DNA of 64,000 nt, taken from contig CANRGT010000006.1 of assembly GCA_947630185.1 (NCBI GenBank), positions 30,405-94,404 of the forward strand, in the 5' to 3' direction. A program made the translations under genes and the position numbers. Below are positions 28,805 through 37,410 of this stretch, piece after piece. The notes beneath the pieces were generated by a model that saw nothing but the letters and a program-made list of their open reading frames with translations, did not search any database and was not told the origin of the DNA. Numbering within the stretch: the stretch's first letter is position 1; each line of letters opens with the position of its first letter. This DNA is from an uncultured Clostridia bacterium. Lineage in GTDB: Bacteria > Bacillota > Clostridia > TANB77 > CAG-508.

Positions 28805-29656
28805 ATGAAGCAAATTAGCAAAGGCAAAGTACGGGACATCTATGATTTAGGTGACAAGTTGGTTTTAGTAACTTCGGACAGAGTTTCTGCGTTCGATGTT
28901 GTTTTACCCAATACTGTTCCCTATAAAGGAGCTGTCCTAAACAGGCTATCTGCATTTTGGTTTGAATTCACTCGGGATATAATTCCCAATCACATGATTT
29001 CTATCAAAAATGAAGATATGCCTAAAGAGTTCCAAAAAGCAAAGTTTGAAGACCGTTGCATGCTTGTTAAGAAGCTGAAAATGCTTCCTATCGAATGCAT
29101 CGTTCGTGGCTACATCACAGGATCAGGATGGGAAAGTTACAAGGAAACAGGATCTGTTTGTGGCATTAAATTGCCTGATGGATTGCAAGAATCCGAAAAA
29201 CTGCCCTTCCCAATTTACACACCCACAACGAAAGCTGTGGAAGGGCATGATGAACACATCTCATTCGAAGAAACTGTAAGACTGCTTGGCGAAGACCTTG
29301 CCACTCAAGTAAGGGACAAGAGTATTGAAATTTACTCAACCTGTGCAGAATATGCAAAAACGAAAGGCATTATTATCGCAGATACCAAATTCGAATTCGG
29401 CATTGACGAAAATGGCACTCTCGTTCTTGCAGATGAAGTTCTGACTCCTGACAGCAGTCGCTTCTGGCCTGCTGATGAGTATGAGGTTGGGAAATCTCAA
29501 AAGAGCTATGATAAGCAGTACTTAAGAGACTGGCTTAAGAATAGCGGTTGGGATAAAACCCCTCCTGCTCCGGAAATTCCTGAGAAGGTCATAGCCTTTA
29601 CTACTGACAAATACTTGGATGCTTTTGAAACTTTGACGAACATAGCTTTCTTCTAA
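28805..29656 (+). CDS. purC: Phosphoribosylaminoimidazole-succinocarboxamide synthase (SAICAR synthetase)
   Basis: Joins aspartate to CAIR with ATP hydrolysis in de novo purine synthesis. The ORF track starts at 28652, but the family N-terminus (MKQISKGKVRDIYDLGDKLV) begins at the ATG at 28805 after an AAAGGTGG site, giving 283 residues. Motifs include GKVRDIYD, VTSDRVSAFDVV, IECIVRGYITGSGW, YTPTTKAVEGHDEHIS and IIIADTKFEFG. The long YTPTTKA...GHDEHIS form resembles the yeast Ade1-like group more than the short B. subtilis PurC. Codon and base use are clearly different from neighbours (many more C/G third positions), which suggests horizontal acquisition. No other purine gene is adjacent. It is a single-gene unit with its own terminator. 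Confidence 0.95.
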   Translation: MKQISKGKVRDIYDLGDKLVLVTSDRVSAFDVVLPNTVPYKGAVLNRLSAFWFEFTRDIIPNHMISIKNEDMPKEFQKAKFEDRCMLVKKLKMLPIECIVRGYITGSGWESYKETGSVCGIKLPDGLQESEKLPFPIYTPTTKAVEGHDEHISFEETVRLLGEDLATQVRDKSIEIYSTCAEYAKTKGIIIADTKFEFGIDENGTLVLADEVLTPDSSRFWPADEYEVGKSQKSYDKQYLRDWLKNSGWDKTPPAPEIPEKVIAFTTDKYLDAFETLTNIAFF

Positions 29657-29676
29657 TTTCAGTATTTGTTTAAAAC

Positions 29677-29715
29677 AAAAATCTCTGTCTTAATATTTTA
29701 AGACAGAGATTTTTT
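29677..29715. terminator. Bidirectional terminator between purC and the tRNA genes
   Basis: AATCTCTGTCTTAA and TTAAGACAGAGATT form a perfect 14-base stem with A-run and T-run flanks on either side. It can stop purC on the plus strand and the converging tRNA-Gly/tRNA-Cys transcript on the minus strand. Confidence 0.9.
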
Positions 29716-29718
29716 ATT

Positions 29719-29793
29719 TGGAGGCGAGTATCGGAATCGAACCGATGAATCATGGTTTTGCAGACCAGTGCCTTACCGCTTGGCTAACTCGCC
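29719..29793 (-). tRNA. tRNA-Cys (anticodon GCA)
   Basis: On the minus strand the molecule begins GGCGAGT and ends ACTCGCC-T-CCA, giving a perfect 7-base acceptor stem. The anticodon loop CTGCAAA carries GCA, and the T-loop GGTTCGATTCC is standard. The CCA end is encoded. It lies 45 bases downstream of tRNA-Gly. Confidence 0.97.
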
Positions 29794-29838
29794 ATTTTAT
29801 TATTTGTTACAAGAAAAAAGTTCTTATTAAACAAAAAA

Positions 29839-29914
29839 TGGAGCGGAAAACGGGGCTCAAACCCGCGACCTCTGCCTTGGCAAGGCAGCGCTCTATCAAC
29901 TGAGCTATTTCCGC
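29839..29914 (-). tRNA. tRNA-Gly (anticodon GCC)
   Basis: On the minus strand GCGGAAA pairs with TTTCCGC at the other end in the acceptor stem, the D-arm is TAGCTCAGTTGATAGAGC, and the anticodon loop TTGCCAA carries GCC. The T-arm is GCGGGTTTGAGCCCCGT-like, and CCA is encoded. It is probably cotranscribed with tRNA-Cys. The overlapping plus-strand ORF at 29718 is an artefact of these two genes. Confidence 0.97.
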
Positions 29915-29966
29915 ATATGCTTTTTTTATAAAAGCATATTTATAATAGCAAATTTTCTTTAAAAAG

Positions 29967-31421
29967 TCAAGGTACTAAACTTAAAAAATCTATAAAATAG
30001 TCAATTACTTCTTTTTTTGCTACTTCTTTTTGTACTGTAATATCTAATACTTCTATTGTTTCATCACCATTTATTACTTTAACACTTCCTATTACTTTCC
30101 CCTCTTTAACAGGTGCTTCTAAATAATAAAGTGAATTTATTTCAATTCTAATATTATCTATTTCATCTTTTCTTAAGGCTATTTGTTTACATTTAAGTTC
30201 ACTCATATCAATACTTACATAATTACTTTTGCCTTTGTTTATATATATGCGTTTTTCATTTAATTGTTTCCACTTCTCAAACTGCTCTTTTACTTTTTCT
30301 TCTAAATTTATTACTTCATAATTTTTATATGCATATTCAATTAATTTTATGCTATCTGATGTTCTAATTTTTTTAGTATCTGAGCCAAGCACTACTGTAA
30401 TAATATCTAAATTCCCTCTTTTACATGCTGTTACTAAACATCTGCCTGCCCCATTTGTAAAACCAGTTTTTACGCCATATACACCATCTAAATTTCCTAA
30501 TAATTCATTTGTATTAGAAATTTGCTTTGAACTTCCATTTATAGTAACAGTATAATATTTAGTTGATACAATTTCTTTAAATTTTGGTATATTTAGTGCA
30601 TAATCTGCCATACACGCAAGCTCGTATGCTGTTGTATAATGTCCTTCTTGGTCTAGTCCATGTGGCGAAGTAAAGTGGCTATTTAGTAACCCCATTTCTT
30701 TTGCTTTTGCATTCATTAAGTCACTAAAACCTTCTACACTTCCACCAATGTGCACAGCTAATGCTACTGCTGCATCATTTCCAGACTCTAGCAATAAGCC
30801 ATATAATAAATCATGAACAGTAATTTTATCATTTAATTTTAAGCCTAATCTTGAACCACCAGTACCTGCTGCCTTTTTTTCAATTGTAACCACATCTTTT
30901 AAATTTGCATTTTCTAATACTACTATTGCAGTCATGATTTTAGTGGTACTTGCCATAGGTACTTGTTTTAGTCCATTTTTCTCATATAATATGGTTTTTG
31001 AATTTCTATCAAATATTAGTCCTATTCGTGCATTTTGCTTAGGAATCTCTATACTATTACTTGAAGTTTCTATTGCTGTATTTTGTGAATTTTCTTGTGT
31101 TCCGTTTTGCAAATTTCCTTGTACTTCAGTTTGTATAATATTTTTTGTTTCATCTTGTAGTTCTGTTTGGATTTCATTTAAATCTACTTGTTCATTATCT
31201 TCTAAGTCTGCATATTGTAAGTTTGCATACTCTAAGTCTGCATATTGTAAATCTGCATATTTTAGCTCTGCATATGAAATATTATTAATGTTTACTATAA
31301 CAAAAATAAGTAAAAATATCGTTACGCCAGATACAAATTTCTTCAATAGTAAATTTAATCTATTAAATGAAGCTTTTTTATATTTAGTATGTTTTATTAA
31401 ACATTTTCTGTTTTTTACCAT
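29967..31421 (-). CDS. Serine D-alanyl-D-alanine carboxypeptidase (PBP5/DacF type)
   Basis: Removes the terminal D-Ala from peptidoglycan stem peptides outside the membrane, limiting crosslinking. The S11 family triads are complete: S-x2-K in ASTTKIMTA near residue 156, SGN in ESGNDAAVAL near 212, and KTG in GVKTGFTNGAGRC near 320. A C-terminal beta domain (about 375-470, ending in a probable amphipathic anchor) matches PBP5. The N-terminus has a membrane anchor or signal (VSGVTIFLLIFVIVN), then an odd insert (about residues 50-75): four near-pentapeptide units such as YADLQYADLEYANLQ, followed by Gln/Glu-rich repeats. It is the last minus-strand gene before the tRNA genes and directly follows the secretion locus. 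Its AAGGTGAT site lies in a hairpin. Confidence 0.92.
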   Translation of the reverse strand: MVKNRKCLIKHTKYKKASFNRLNLLLKKFVSGVTIFLLIFVIVNINNISYAELKYADLQYADLEYANLQYADLEDNEQVDLNEIQTELQDETKNIIQTEVQGNLQNGTQENSQNTAIETSSNSIEIPKQNARIGLIFDRNSKTILYEKNGLKQVPMASTTKIMTAIVVLENANLKDVVTIEKKAAGTGGSRLGLKLNDKITVHDLLYGLLLESGNDAAVALAVHIGGSVEGFSDLMNAKAKEMGLLNSHFTSPHGLDQEGHYTTAYELACMADYALNIPKFKEIVSTKYYTVTINGSSKQISNTNELLGNLDGVYGVKTGFTNGAGRCLVTACKRGNLDIITVVLGSDTKKIRTSDSIKLIEYAYKNYEVINLEEKVKEQFEKWKQLNEKRIYINKGKSNYVSIDMSELKCKQIALRKDEIDNIRIEINSLYYLEAPVKEGKVIGSVKVINGDETIEVLDITVQKEVAKKEVIDYFIDFLSLVP

Positions 31422-31422
31422 T

Positions 31423-31464
31423 AAAAAATCACCTTTTTAATTATATTTTAAAAAGTGATTTTTT
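31423..31464 (-). promoter_or_regulatory. Hairpin covering the carboxypeptidase ribosome binding site
   Basis: On the minus strand AAAAAATCAC-TTTTT pairs with AAAAA-GGTGATTTTTT across an A/T loop, immediately before the ATG at 31421. The 3' arm contains the AAGGTGAT ribosome binding site, so folding would hide it. The same hairpin with its T-run could also act as a terminator for the upstream gene, blocking translation from read-through transcripts. Confidence 0.5.
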
Positions 31465-31510
31465 ATTCTTATTATTTTTCATATACAATAATTGATAATC
31501 AATTAATCTA

Positions 31511-32854
31511 TTATCTTGGTCTTCTTCCAGCCTCAGCAAAATCCCATGGTCCCTTTTGGTTTTCTTCAGCTATCTCTTCATGTACTTTTTTTATAGCCTC
31601 TTCTTCATTTTCAGCATCTGTATTTTCATATTTCTCTAAAAATTCTTCTGGGGAAACATGAGCTTTTTCAGCCTCATCTCTAATAGTAGTCGTTTCACCA
31701 TTTTCTAATAAAATCTCTTCATCAAATCCTAATTGGTCATTATTAGGTGTATCATCAAGATTTTCTATTCTTGTTTTATCTCCTTCTTCATCTAATTTAG
31801 GATTTGCTTTATCTAATTCATCATCTACTCTTGTATTATAGTGCTTGTCCATAAAGTCTCTTACTTCTCTTGTAGTAGGTCTTATATTATGAGTTTCAAT
31901 CGGTGCTGAAATATATGCTTCTCCCTTTTCCTCACTTAATTGTCTTCTTACATAACCCACGTTTATAATACCATATTGCCCTTGCTCTACAGAAAGGTAT
32001 TCTTCTCCACCAATTCCACTTCTTCCATTTATTTTTACCATTCCTGCTACTTGCTCTTTTTCAACGACACTTCCATCATAGCTATTTATTGAAGTTACTT
32101 TTTGCCCTGTTGTCGTGCCATCTATATTTTCTAAACTTTGAATTTTTTCAATATTTCCATCTTTATTGATTCCTACAAAACTAAATCTTCCTCCACTATT
32201 TATGTTTCCATTTGAATAAATGATGCCTATTTTCTCGATTCCCTTTTCTCTTATTTCTGGAATCATATCTGCAAGAGTTTCTGTTTGTGTCACCCTTACA
32301 TTTGGATCTAACTCCTGTTTATTTGTAATTTTATCAAATGTAAGTTGTTGGTTGGTATCCATTTCAGAATAAGCTTCTACTTTTTCATCTTTTTCTAAAC
32401 TTTTTTCTATTGATTCAAGAGTTGTTCCCTCTCTTCTCTCTTCTTCCTTTTCTTGAATTTTCTCTTTTTCTATTGAAATATCTCTTTCTTCTACTTCTTC
32501 TGGTAACTCAAAATCTAAATCTTCTAAATTTAGTTCTTTAAAATATTCTCCATAATTACTTTTTAGTTTTTCTATATAATCTGGCATAAAGTGAAGCTTT
32601 CCATCAGCACTTACAGTTGCAATTAAGCCATTTGTACTTTCAGAATATATTCCATAGGTAGTACTGCCCTCTTCTAAATTTTGAACTCTGGCAACATAAA
32701 CATTATAATCACCAACTCCGCTTCCTTTAAATTCAAAATCTTTATAGTAAGTAACTTTATCTACTTCTATTTTATCATCCTTTGCCTCTTGTTTAATTAG
32801 ATCTACTAAATCTAACATCTTTTGTTCTTTTTCCTGCCTTATTTCTTTATCCAT
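31511..32854 (-). CDS. Soluble acidic protein of unknown function, last gene of the secretion locus
   Basis: Not recognised; 447 residues. The ORF opens at 32866, but the GGAGG ribosome binding site lies inside those first codons (ATGGAGGTTAAAATG), so the start is the ATG at 32854 (MDKEIRQEKEQ). No signal peptide or membrane segment is present. An N-terminal helix is followed by an alpha/beta region (VTYYKDFEFKGSGVGDYNVYVARV ... TYGIYSESTNGLIATVSADG), a Glu/Lys-rich spacer (120-165), a beta-rich middle (IGIIYSNGNINSGGRFSFVGI ... GMVKINGRSGIGGEEYLSV) and an acidic C-terminus ending GPWDFAEAGRRPR. It lies 93 bases downstream of the triple NTF2 protein on the same strand, so it may be a cytoplasmic partner or an exported substrate of the machine. 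That is inference from position. Confidence 0.8.
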   Translation of the reverse strand: MDKEIRQEKEQKMLDLVDLIKQEAKDDKIEVDKVTYYKDFEFKGSGVGDYNVYVARVQNLEEGSTTYGIYSESTNGLIATVSADGKLHFMPDYIEKLKSNYGEYFKELNLEDLDFELPEEVEERDISIEKEKIQEKEEERREGTTLESIEKSLEKDEKVEAYSEMDTNQQLTFDKITNKQELDPNVRVTQTETLADMIPEIREKGIEKIGIIYSNGNINSGGRFSFVGINKDGNIEKIQSLENIDGTTTGQKVTSINSYDGSVVEKEQVAGMVKINGRSGIGGEEYLSVEQGQYGIINVGYVRRQLSEEKGEAYISAPIETHNIRPTTREVRDFMDKHYNTRVDDELDKANPKLDEEGDKTRIENLDDTPNNDQLGFDEEILLENGETTTIRDEAEKAHVSPEEFLEKYENTDAENEEEAIKKVHEEIAEENQKGPWDFAEAGRRPR

Positions 32855-32959
32855 TTTAACCTCCATTTTGCCATTTAAATAGCACTATATACTTAATTTA
32901 TATCTAATAAATTATTCTTCATTTTATATAACTATTTATTAAAAATATAACTATATTAA

Positions 32960-34336
32960 TTATTGTAGTCCAAATGACATTATAAAATCTGTACCCTCAC
33001 CTAGCCTCATTACAAAACTTCTTGTAATAGAGCTACTTGAAAGTCTGTCATTTGCATCTAGTATAGTAACATTCCATATATAGTCTGTACCCTGTTTTAC
33101 TGGAGTACTTGCTAATAGTTTATTTTGTTCATAGAAATTTTCCTTTGCATATTTTTCAAAATCTGCTAATGTTTTAAAATTATTATTTCTATATGTTTCA
33201 TCTAATTTGCTGTATGCATATTCATAGTCTTTATTGTTTATTGCATCAAAGAATTTTTGGATATTTAATAAAACTCTTTCTGTTTCTGTAGATTTTTGAT
33301 AAGTAGCTGTAAACTCTGGCAAATCAATACTATAAGTGTCTAATATAACTGTATACTGCATTGGCGAAGTTATACGAAATATATAATAACTTCCATAATC
33401 GTCAATACAAATACATTGTGTATAGTTTGCTTCTTTTTTTATTGAATATTCTTTTAATCCCTTTACTGTTAAATCATTTAGATATTCATTATATTGTTCC
33501 TCAGTTGCAAAATCTGTTTGCTTCTTTATGCTGTATCTATCCATTGAAGTTAATTGTTCTTTTTTATTATTTAAGTATTGTTGATATTTAGATATATTTT
33601 CATATTTTTTACTTTTATATTCTTTATCTAACATATCATATGATTTTTGTATATTATGTACAGCATAATATACATAGTCTTCAAAATATTTTCTAGCCAA
33701 GTCCTCTTCATTTACTACTGATTGTACAAATTTATTATATTGTGTTCTTGTAATTTTGTTTTGTTCATCTTTCTTTGTTCCATTTACAATAGCTTTGTAT
33801 TCATTTTCTGTAATTGGCTCTAATGCCCATGATAATGTTTCTTGGTCAACATACACTATAAAGTATTTATTGGTTTCATTTCCATCTTGTAATAATATTC
33901 CTTCAGCATAATAAACTGTATACATATAACTTTCATTCAAGTATAGTTTTTTTAATTTAAATTCATAGCTATCAGTTTCAATTTTATCAACCTTGTTTAA
34001 TATATTTTCTTGTGTAATTTGGTTTTTGTTAATGTATTCTTGCGAATATAGTTCATATAATGCTTTTGAATTTTTAACTTTTAAGTATAAAATGTAATTT
34101 TTTAAATTACTTTCTACTGAAAAGAATGTGGAATCATTTGTTTCTAAAACAATATCCTTTTCAAGCTCATTAGACTCTGATGTTTCATCTGGAATGTAAT
34201 TATTCTCTTCAATTGCATTATTTATTGCATCTTTGTTTTGCAATATTATTACTAATGCAACTATAATTATAATAATAAAAATTGTTAATATAATAATTAA
34301 TTTTTTAATGTCCTTCACTTTTAAAAACTCCTCCAC
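32960..34336 (-). CDS. Membrane-anchored protein with three NTF2-like domains (possible VirB8-like component)
   Basis: A 458-residue protein with one N-terminal membrane helix (about residues 12-32, almost all Ile/Leu/Val) and a large extracytoplasmic part. Three successive regions look like NTF2-like (SnoaL/DUF4878-type) folds: about 60-190 (NYILYLKVKNSKALYELY ... WALEPITENEY), 200-350 (ARKYFEDYVYYAVHNIQKSY ... YGSYYIFRITSPMQYTVIL) and 355-458 (NIQKFFDAINNKDYEYAYSK ... WNVTILDANDRL). VirB8 and TcpC, the periplasm- or wall-facing scaffold proteins of type IV systems, share this topology and fold class. The VirB8 role is inferred, since NTF2-like domains are widespread. It lies 21 bases downstream of the lysozyme/C39 gene. 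Confidence 0.7.
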   Translation of the reverse strand: MEEFLKVKDIKKLIIILTIFIIIIIVALVIILQNKDAINNAIEENNYIPDETSESNELEKDIVLETNDSTFFSVESNLKNYILYLKVKNSKALYELYSQEYINKNQITQENILNKVDKIETDSYEFKLKKLYLNESYMYTVYYAEGILLQDGNETNKYFIVYVDQETLSWALEPITENEYKAIVNGTKKDEQNKITRTQYNKFVQSVVNEEDLARKYFEDYVYYAVHNIQKSYDMLDKEYKSKKYENISKYQQYLNNKKEQLTSMDRYSIKKQTDFATEEQYNEYLNDLTVKGLKEYSIKKEANYTQCICIDDYGSYYIFRITSPMQYTVILDTYSIDLPEFTATYQKSTETERVLLNIQKFFDAINNKDYEYAYSKLDETYRNNNFKTLADFEKYAKENFYEQNKLLASTPVKQGTDYIWNVTILDANDRLSSSSITRSFVMRLGEGTDFIMSFGLQ

Positions 34337-34357
34337 ATTCTTTTTTATTAATTTCTT

Positions 34358-37300
34358 TTATTGTGATACTGTAATATAACAACATAAAGATTTTAATACT
34401 TCATCTATATTAACCCATCCATTTGTTCTACTACCAGGATTTGAAACATAAACCTCACTTCCATTGTTACGTACGTCTAATAATACCATCCAATGTTGTT
34501 CAGTAGTAAATGGATTATTTCCATTATATTTTGCTCCTAAAACATGAATTATTACAGCATCATGTTTCAAATGCTCTTGTATTGCAGCTTTATCGCTTTC
34601 AAATGTAACACTATTTGATTCTCTTTCTTCACCTATTCTTACTCTATGGCTTCCTGGTAAAAATTCCTTTAGGCTACCATCTATAGAAACTTCATTTGGT
34701 CCTGCCCATTTATCTGGGGTATAATTGTAACCATATCCACTAGCAACTATCGCTAAGCAAGTTATACTACAGCCTTGATGTGCTATTGTACCACCTGCAT
34801 ATTCCATTGAAGACCATGGACCTGTTCCTTGTTTAAATTCTACGAAAGTTCTTCCTTGTGAATTTGTATATGTTCCATATTCTGAATTATCAATATCCAC
34901 AATACCATTCGTATTAGGTGAATTCTGTGTTGATGTAAATATTTCAATTTCATGTGCTTGATTATTTGGATCTCTTGTAATTTGTTTTTGTGGTGCATAA
35001 CTATACATAGCTAATTGTTCTCGTGTATAATAAATATAATAGTTTCTACCAAATACTTTTCCAGCAGCTGATTGTGAAAAGTCATAAACACCTTTTACAT
35101 AGGTTTCAAAGGATGCATCTCTTGCAGGAATATGCCCTGCCATTCCTCCTCCTAAATAACACCACCAATTATCCCATATATATCTATTTTGTTCCCAAGA
35201 ATCTACTCCAAATGCAGCACCTTCTTCATATACTTGCTTAAATGTTTTTCCATTTCTTTCTGGTAAGTGTCCAAAGTTATGCGCTATAGCAGTTAATGCA
35301 TATAATTGTTGTCTTGATAAATTAAGCCCTTGAGTATCATTTAAGACTTTATTATAAAATTTGTTAGCTACTTCACTACCTATTGAATCTACTAATTCTT
35401 TTTCAATATAAATTTGCATAGCACGTATTTCATCATCTGAATATGTTGCTGAAGCTCCTCTACCTAAAATTCCATTAACATATTCTTCTACACTTTCTAC
35501 CTGCATTTCTTGTTTACCATCATATACTCTACCTGGTACATTAAATTTTTCGTGATGAGATTTCCATTGAAGGTCTGCATTTCCTATAGTAGGCCATCCA
35601 GCACCATCTCCATACATCTGATAATACTGTCCATTTGCAGATTGAGGTGCTTCATTAGAATGGGCAAATTGCCTTAAATATGTAGTTAAATCACTAGCAG
35701 CTGTTGCAGAATTAAATAGGTATCCATTAGATTCAAATATATTTGAATTTAATTCAGTTACCCCATAATCCTCACCAGTATATACATATAAAACATACCT
35801 CATAATATGCTCAACTGATTGTGTTCTTTCACTTCCTGAAAGCATATTAAGTAAAGTACCTGCACCATTAACAATTTTTCCTATTGGTGCTTGTTTTACA
35901 AAGGTTTCTGGTATTATAAATTCAGTACGAAGTAATTTTAAAATCTCATCTATTTTGTATCTAGGATCTCTTAAAATTCCTGGTACAAATGTTTCTACCT
36001 CTATTAACTTAGTTATAGTTTGTGTTCTATTTATTTCGTGAGATCTTGAATAAACTTCTGTTGTAGTTGTCGTTTTTGCATTTTCATCATATACAGGTTG
36101 TCCGCTAGGCTCTTTTTGCCATTCGCTCCATGCTGTTGAAGATGGATTTAAAGATTTTGTATCTGGTCCTATTGTTACTGGGTCTAATTTTACTCTATTA
36201 TATATATATTCTTGTTCAAGAAACCAAGTATTTACATAAGTAACTGCAACCATAGGCATTTTTTCTGTAACACTTATTTTAGTAATTTCTGGATCTGCAT
36301 CAACAGGTTCACTTTTTGTAGGACCAAAAGATCCACTATCAATTACATTTCCGTCTTCATCAACAGTTGTATGACTACCACGAGACTCTGTTTCTATTTG
36401 ATAGTTAACTTCTGTTGTAGTTGTAGTTTTTGTAGTTGTAGTCATAACTGTAAGTTGAATCTCTGTATCTTTTAATATTCTTTCTGCTAGTCCCATTAAA
36501 TCAGGGTTGTCCGAATAAGCTGCTACAAATTCTGGATTTTCTGTAATTATTGCTAAATCTAATAAAAATTCAACAGGAGTCATATATTTCATTAAATCTT
36601 TTTTGTAATTTATTTCTTGTACTGTTATCTGAGTATCTAATATGTCTCCTGTTATCTCGTCTCTTGTAACAGTAGTGCTTGCTACGCATAACCTATCATA
36701 TGGGTCATCTTCTGTTGGTTCCTTAATCGTAAAATATCTCATAATATGATTTGCATCTAATTGAAAAAAAGAATCATAATCAATATAGCATAATCTTTCT
36801 AGATTTTCTTTTTGGGTTGAATTTCTGTCATCTTTTACTCTTTGTACATATACTCTGCCATAATATTTTTCTGGATCTTCAGGATATAGCTGTGGGCCTG
36901 CACCTTCATCTCTAAAGCTTCTATTAATTTCTTTTGAAATTACCTCTGCTGCATATATCTTTTTTAAATATGCTTTTTTACATTCTTCAACTTCTTCATC
37001 CGACATATCTTTTTCTAGTTCTTTATATAAATGAAGCTTTTCCTTACTGGTTCCCATATCTTCTAATAATTTTTCCATGTCTTCTATTTGCTCATCTGTA
37101 ATTTTTATTGCATACTTACTTGCACCTGTTTCATCTTTAGTATTTGCTTCATACTCTACAGGTCTACTTTCCATTGTAGCACCTGTTTCTTTAGAGAATG
37201 AGTCTAATAGTGAATCCCAAAGTGCTGTAACAGCTAAAACAATTCCTGAACCAATTACTAGTACAAGAACCGGCTTTAATAAAGCTGCAACAACTGCTTT

Positions 37301-37360
37301 TATTGCAGCTTTTTTTACTGAAGTTTTTACTTTTTGTTCTATATTGCCTTTTAATCCCAT
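34358..37360 (-). CDS. Membrane-anchored bifunctional wall hydrolase: GH24-like lysozyme plus C39-like peptidase
   Basis: 1000 residues. A basic N-terminus and one membrane helix (about 20-48, AVVAALLKPVLVLVIGSGIVLAV) are followed by a long extracytoplasmic helical/beta region (60-560, unrecognised, with Thr-rich stretches). Around 575-740 is a lysozyme-like domain: YGDGAGWPTIG near 588 matches the D-x-G-TIG core of GH24-type lysozymes, and QQLYALTAIAHNFGHL matches their ALxxFxFNxG helix. Residues about 840-1000 form a C39-like papain-fold peptidase with the Cys in HQGCSITCLAIVASGYG near 863 and the His in TEQHWMVLLDV near 957. This is the VirB1 role, local opening of the wall so that the secretion channel can pass. 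Both active sites look plausible, but catalytic residues need alignment. Confidence 0.82.
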   Translation of the reverse strand: MGLKGNIEQKVKTSVKKAAIKAVVAALLKPVLVLVIGSGIVLAVTALWDSLLDSFSKETGATMESRPVEYEANTKDETGASKYAIKITDEQIEDMEKLLEDMGTSKEKLHLYKELEKDMSDEEVEECKKAYLKKIYAAEVISKEINRSFRDEGAGPQLYPEDPEKYYGRVYVQRVKDDRNSTQKENLERLCYIDYDSFFQLDANHIMRYFTIKEPTEDDPYDRLCVASTTVTRDEITGDILDTQITVQEINYKKDLMKYMTPVEFLLDLAIITENPEFVAAYSDNPDLMGLAERILKDTEIQLTVMTTTTKTTTTTEVNYQIETESRGSHTTVDEDGNVIDSGSFGPTKSEPVDADPEITKISVTEKMPMVAVTYVNTWFLEQEYIYNRVKLDPVTIGPDTKSLNPSSTAWSEWQKEPSGQPVYDENAKTTTTTEVYSRSHEINRTQTITKLIEVETFVPGILRDPRYKIDEILKLLRTEFIIPETFVKQAPIGKIVNGAGTLLNMLSGSERTQSVEHIMRYVLYVYTGEDYGVTELNSNIFESNGYLFNSATAASDLTTYLRQFAHSNEAPQSANGQYYQMYGDGAGWPTIGNADLQWKSHHEKFNVPGRVYDGKQEMQVESVEEYVNGILGRGASATYSDDEIRAMQIYIEKELVDSIGSEVANKFYNKVLNDTQGLNLSRQQLYALTAIAHNFGHLPERNGKTFKQVYEEGAAFGVDSWEQNRYIWDNWWCYLGGGMAGHIPARDASFETYVKGVYDFSQSAAGKVFGRNYYIYYTREQLAMYSYAPQKQITRDPNNQAHEIEIFTSTQNSPNTNGIVDIDNSEYGTYTNSQGRTFVEFKQGTGPWSSMEYAGGTIAHQGCSITCLAIVASGYGYNYTPDKWAGPNEVSIDGSLKEFLPGSHRVRIGEERESNSVTFESDKAAIQEHLKHDAVIIHVLGAKYNGNNPFTTEQHWMVLLDVRNNGSEVYVSNPGSRTNGWVNIDEVLKSLCCYITVSQ

Positions 37361-37410
37361 ATAAAATATATTCCTTTCTTAGTCCGCTAAAAAATATGTG
37401 AGTATTTATT

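Noticed and set aside
29718-29903. Plus-strand ORF of 61 residues
   Set aside because: It runs over the complements of tRNA-Cys and tRNA-Gly and has no ribosome binding site.
29719-29914. tRNA genes as an integration site for the secretion locus
   Set aside because: I looked for a copy of the tRNA 3' ends near the far end of the locus (54850-55106) and saw none, and there is no integrase in the window. The tRNAs are also separated from the locus by dacF.
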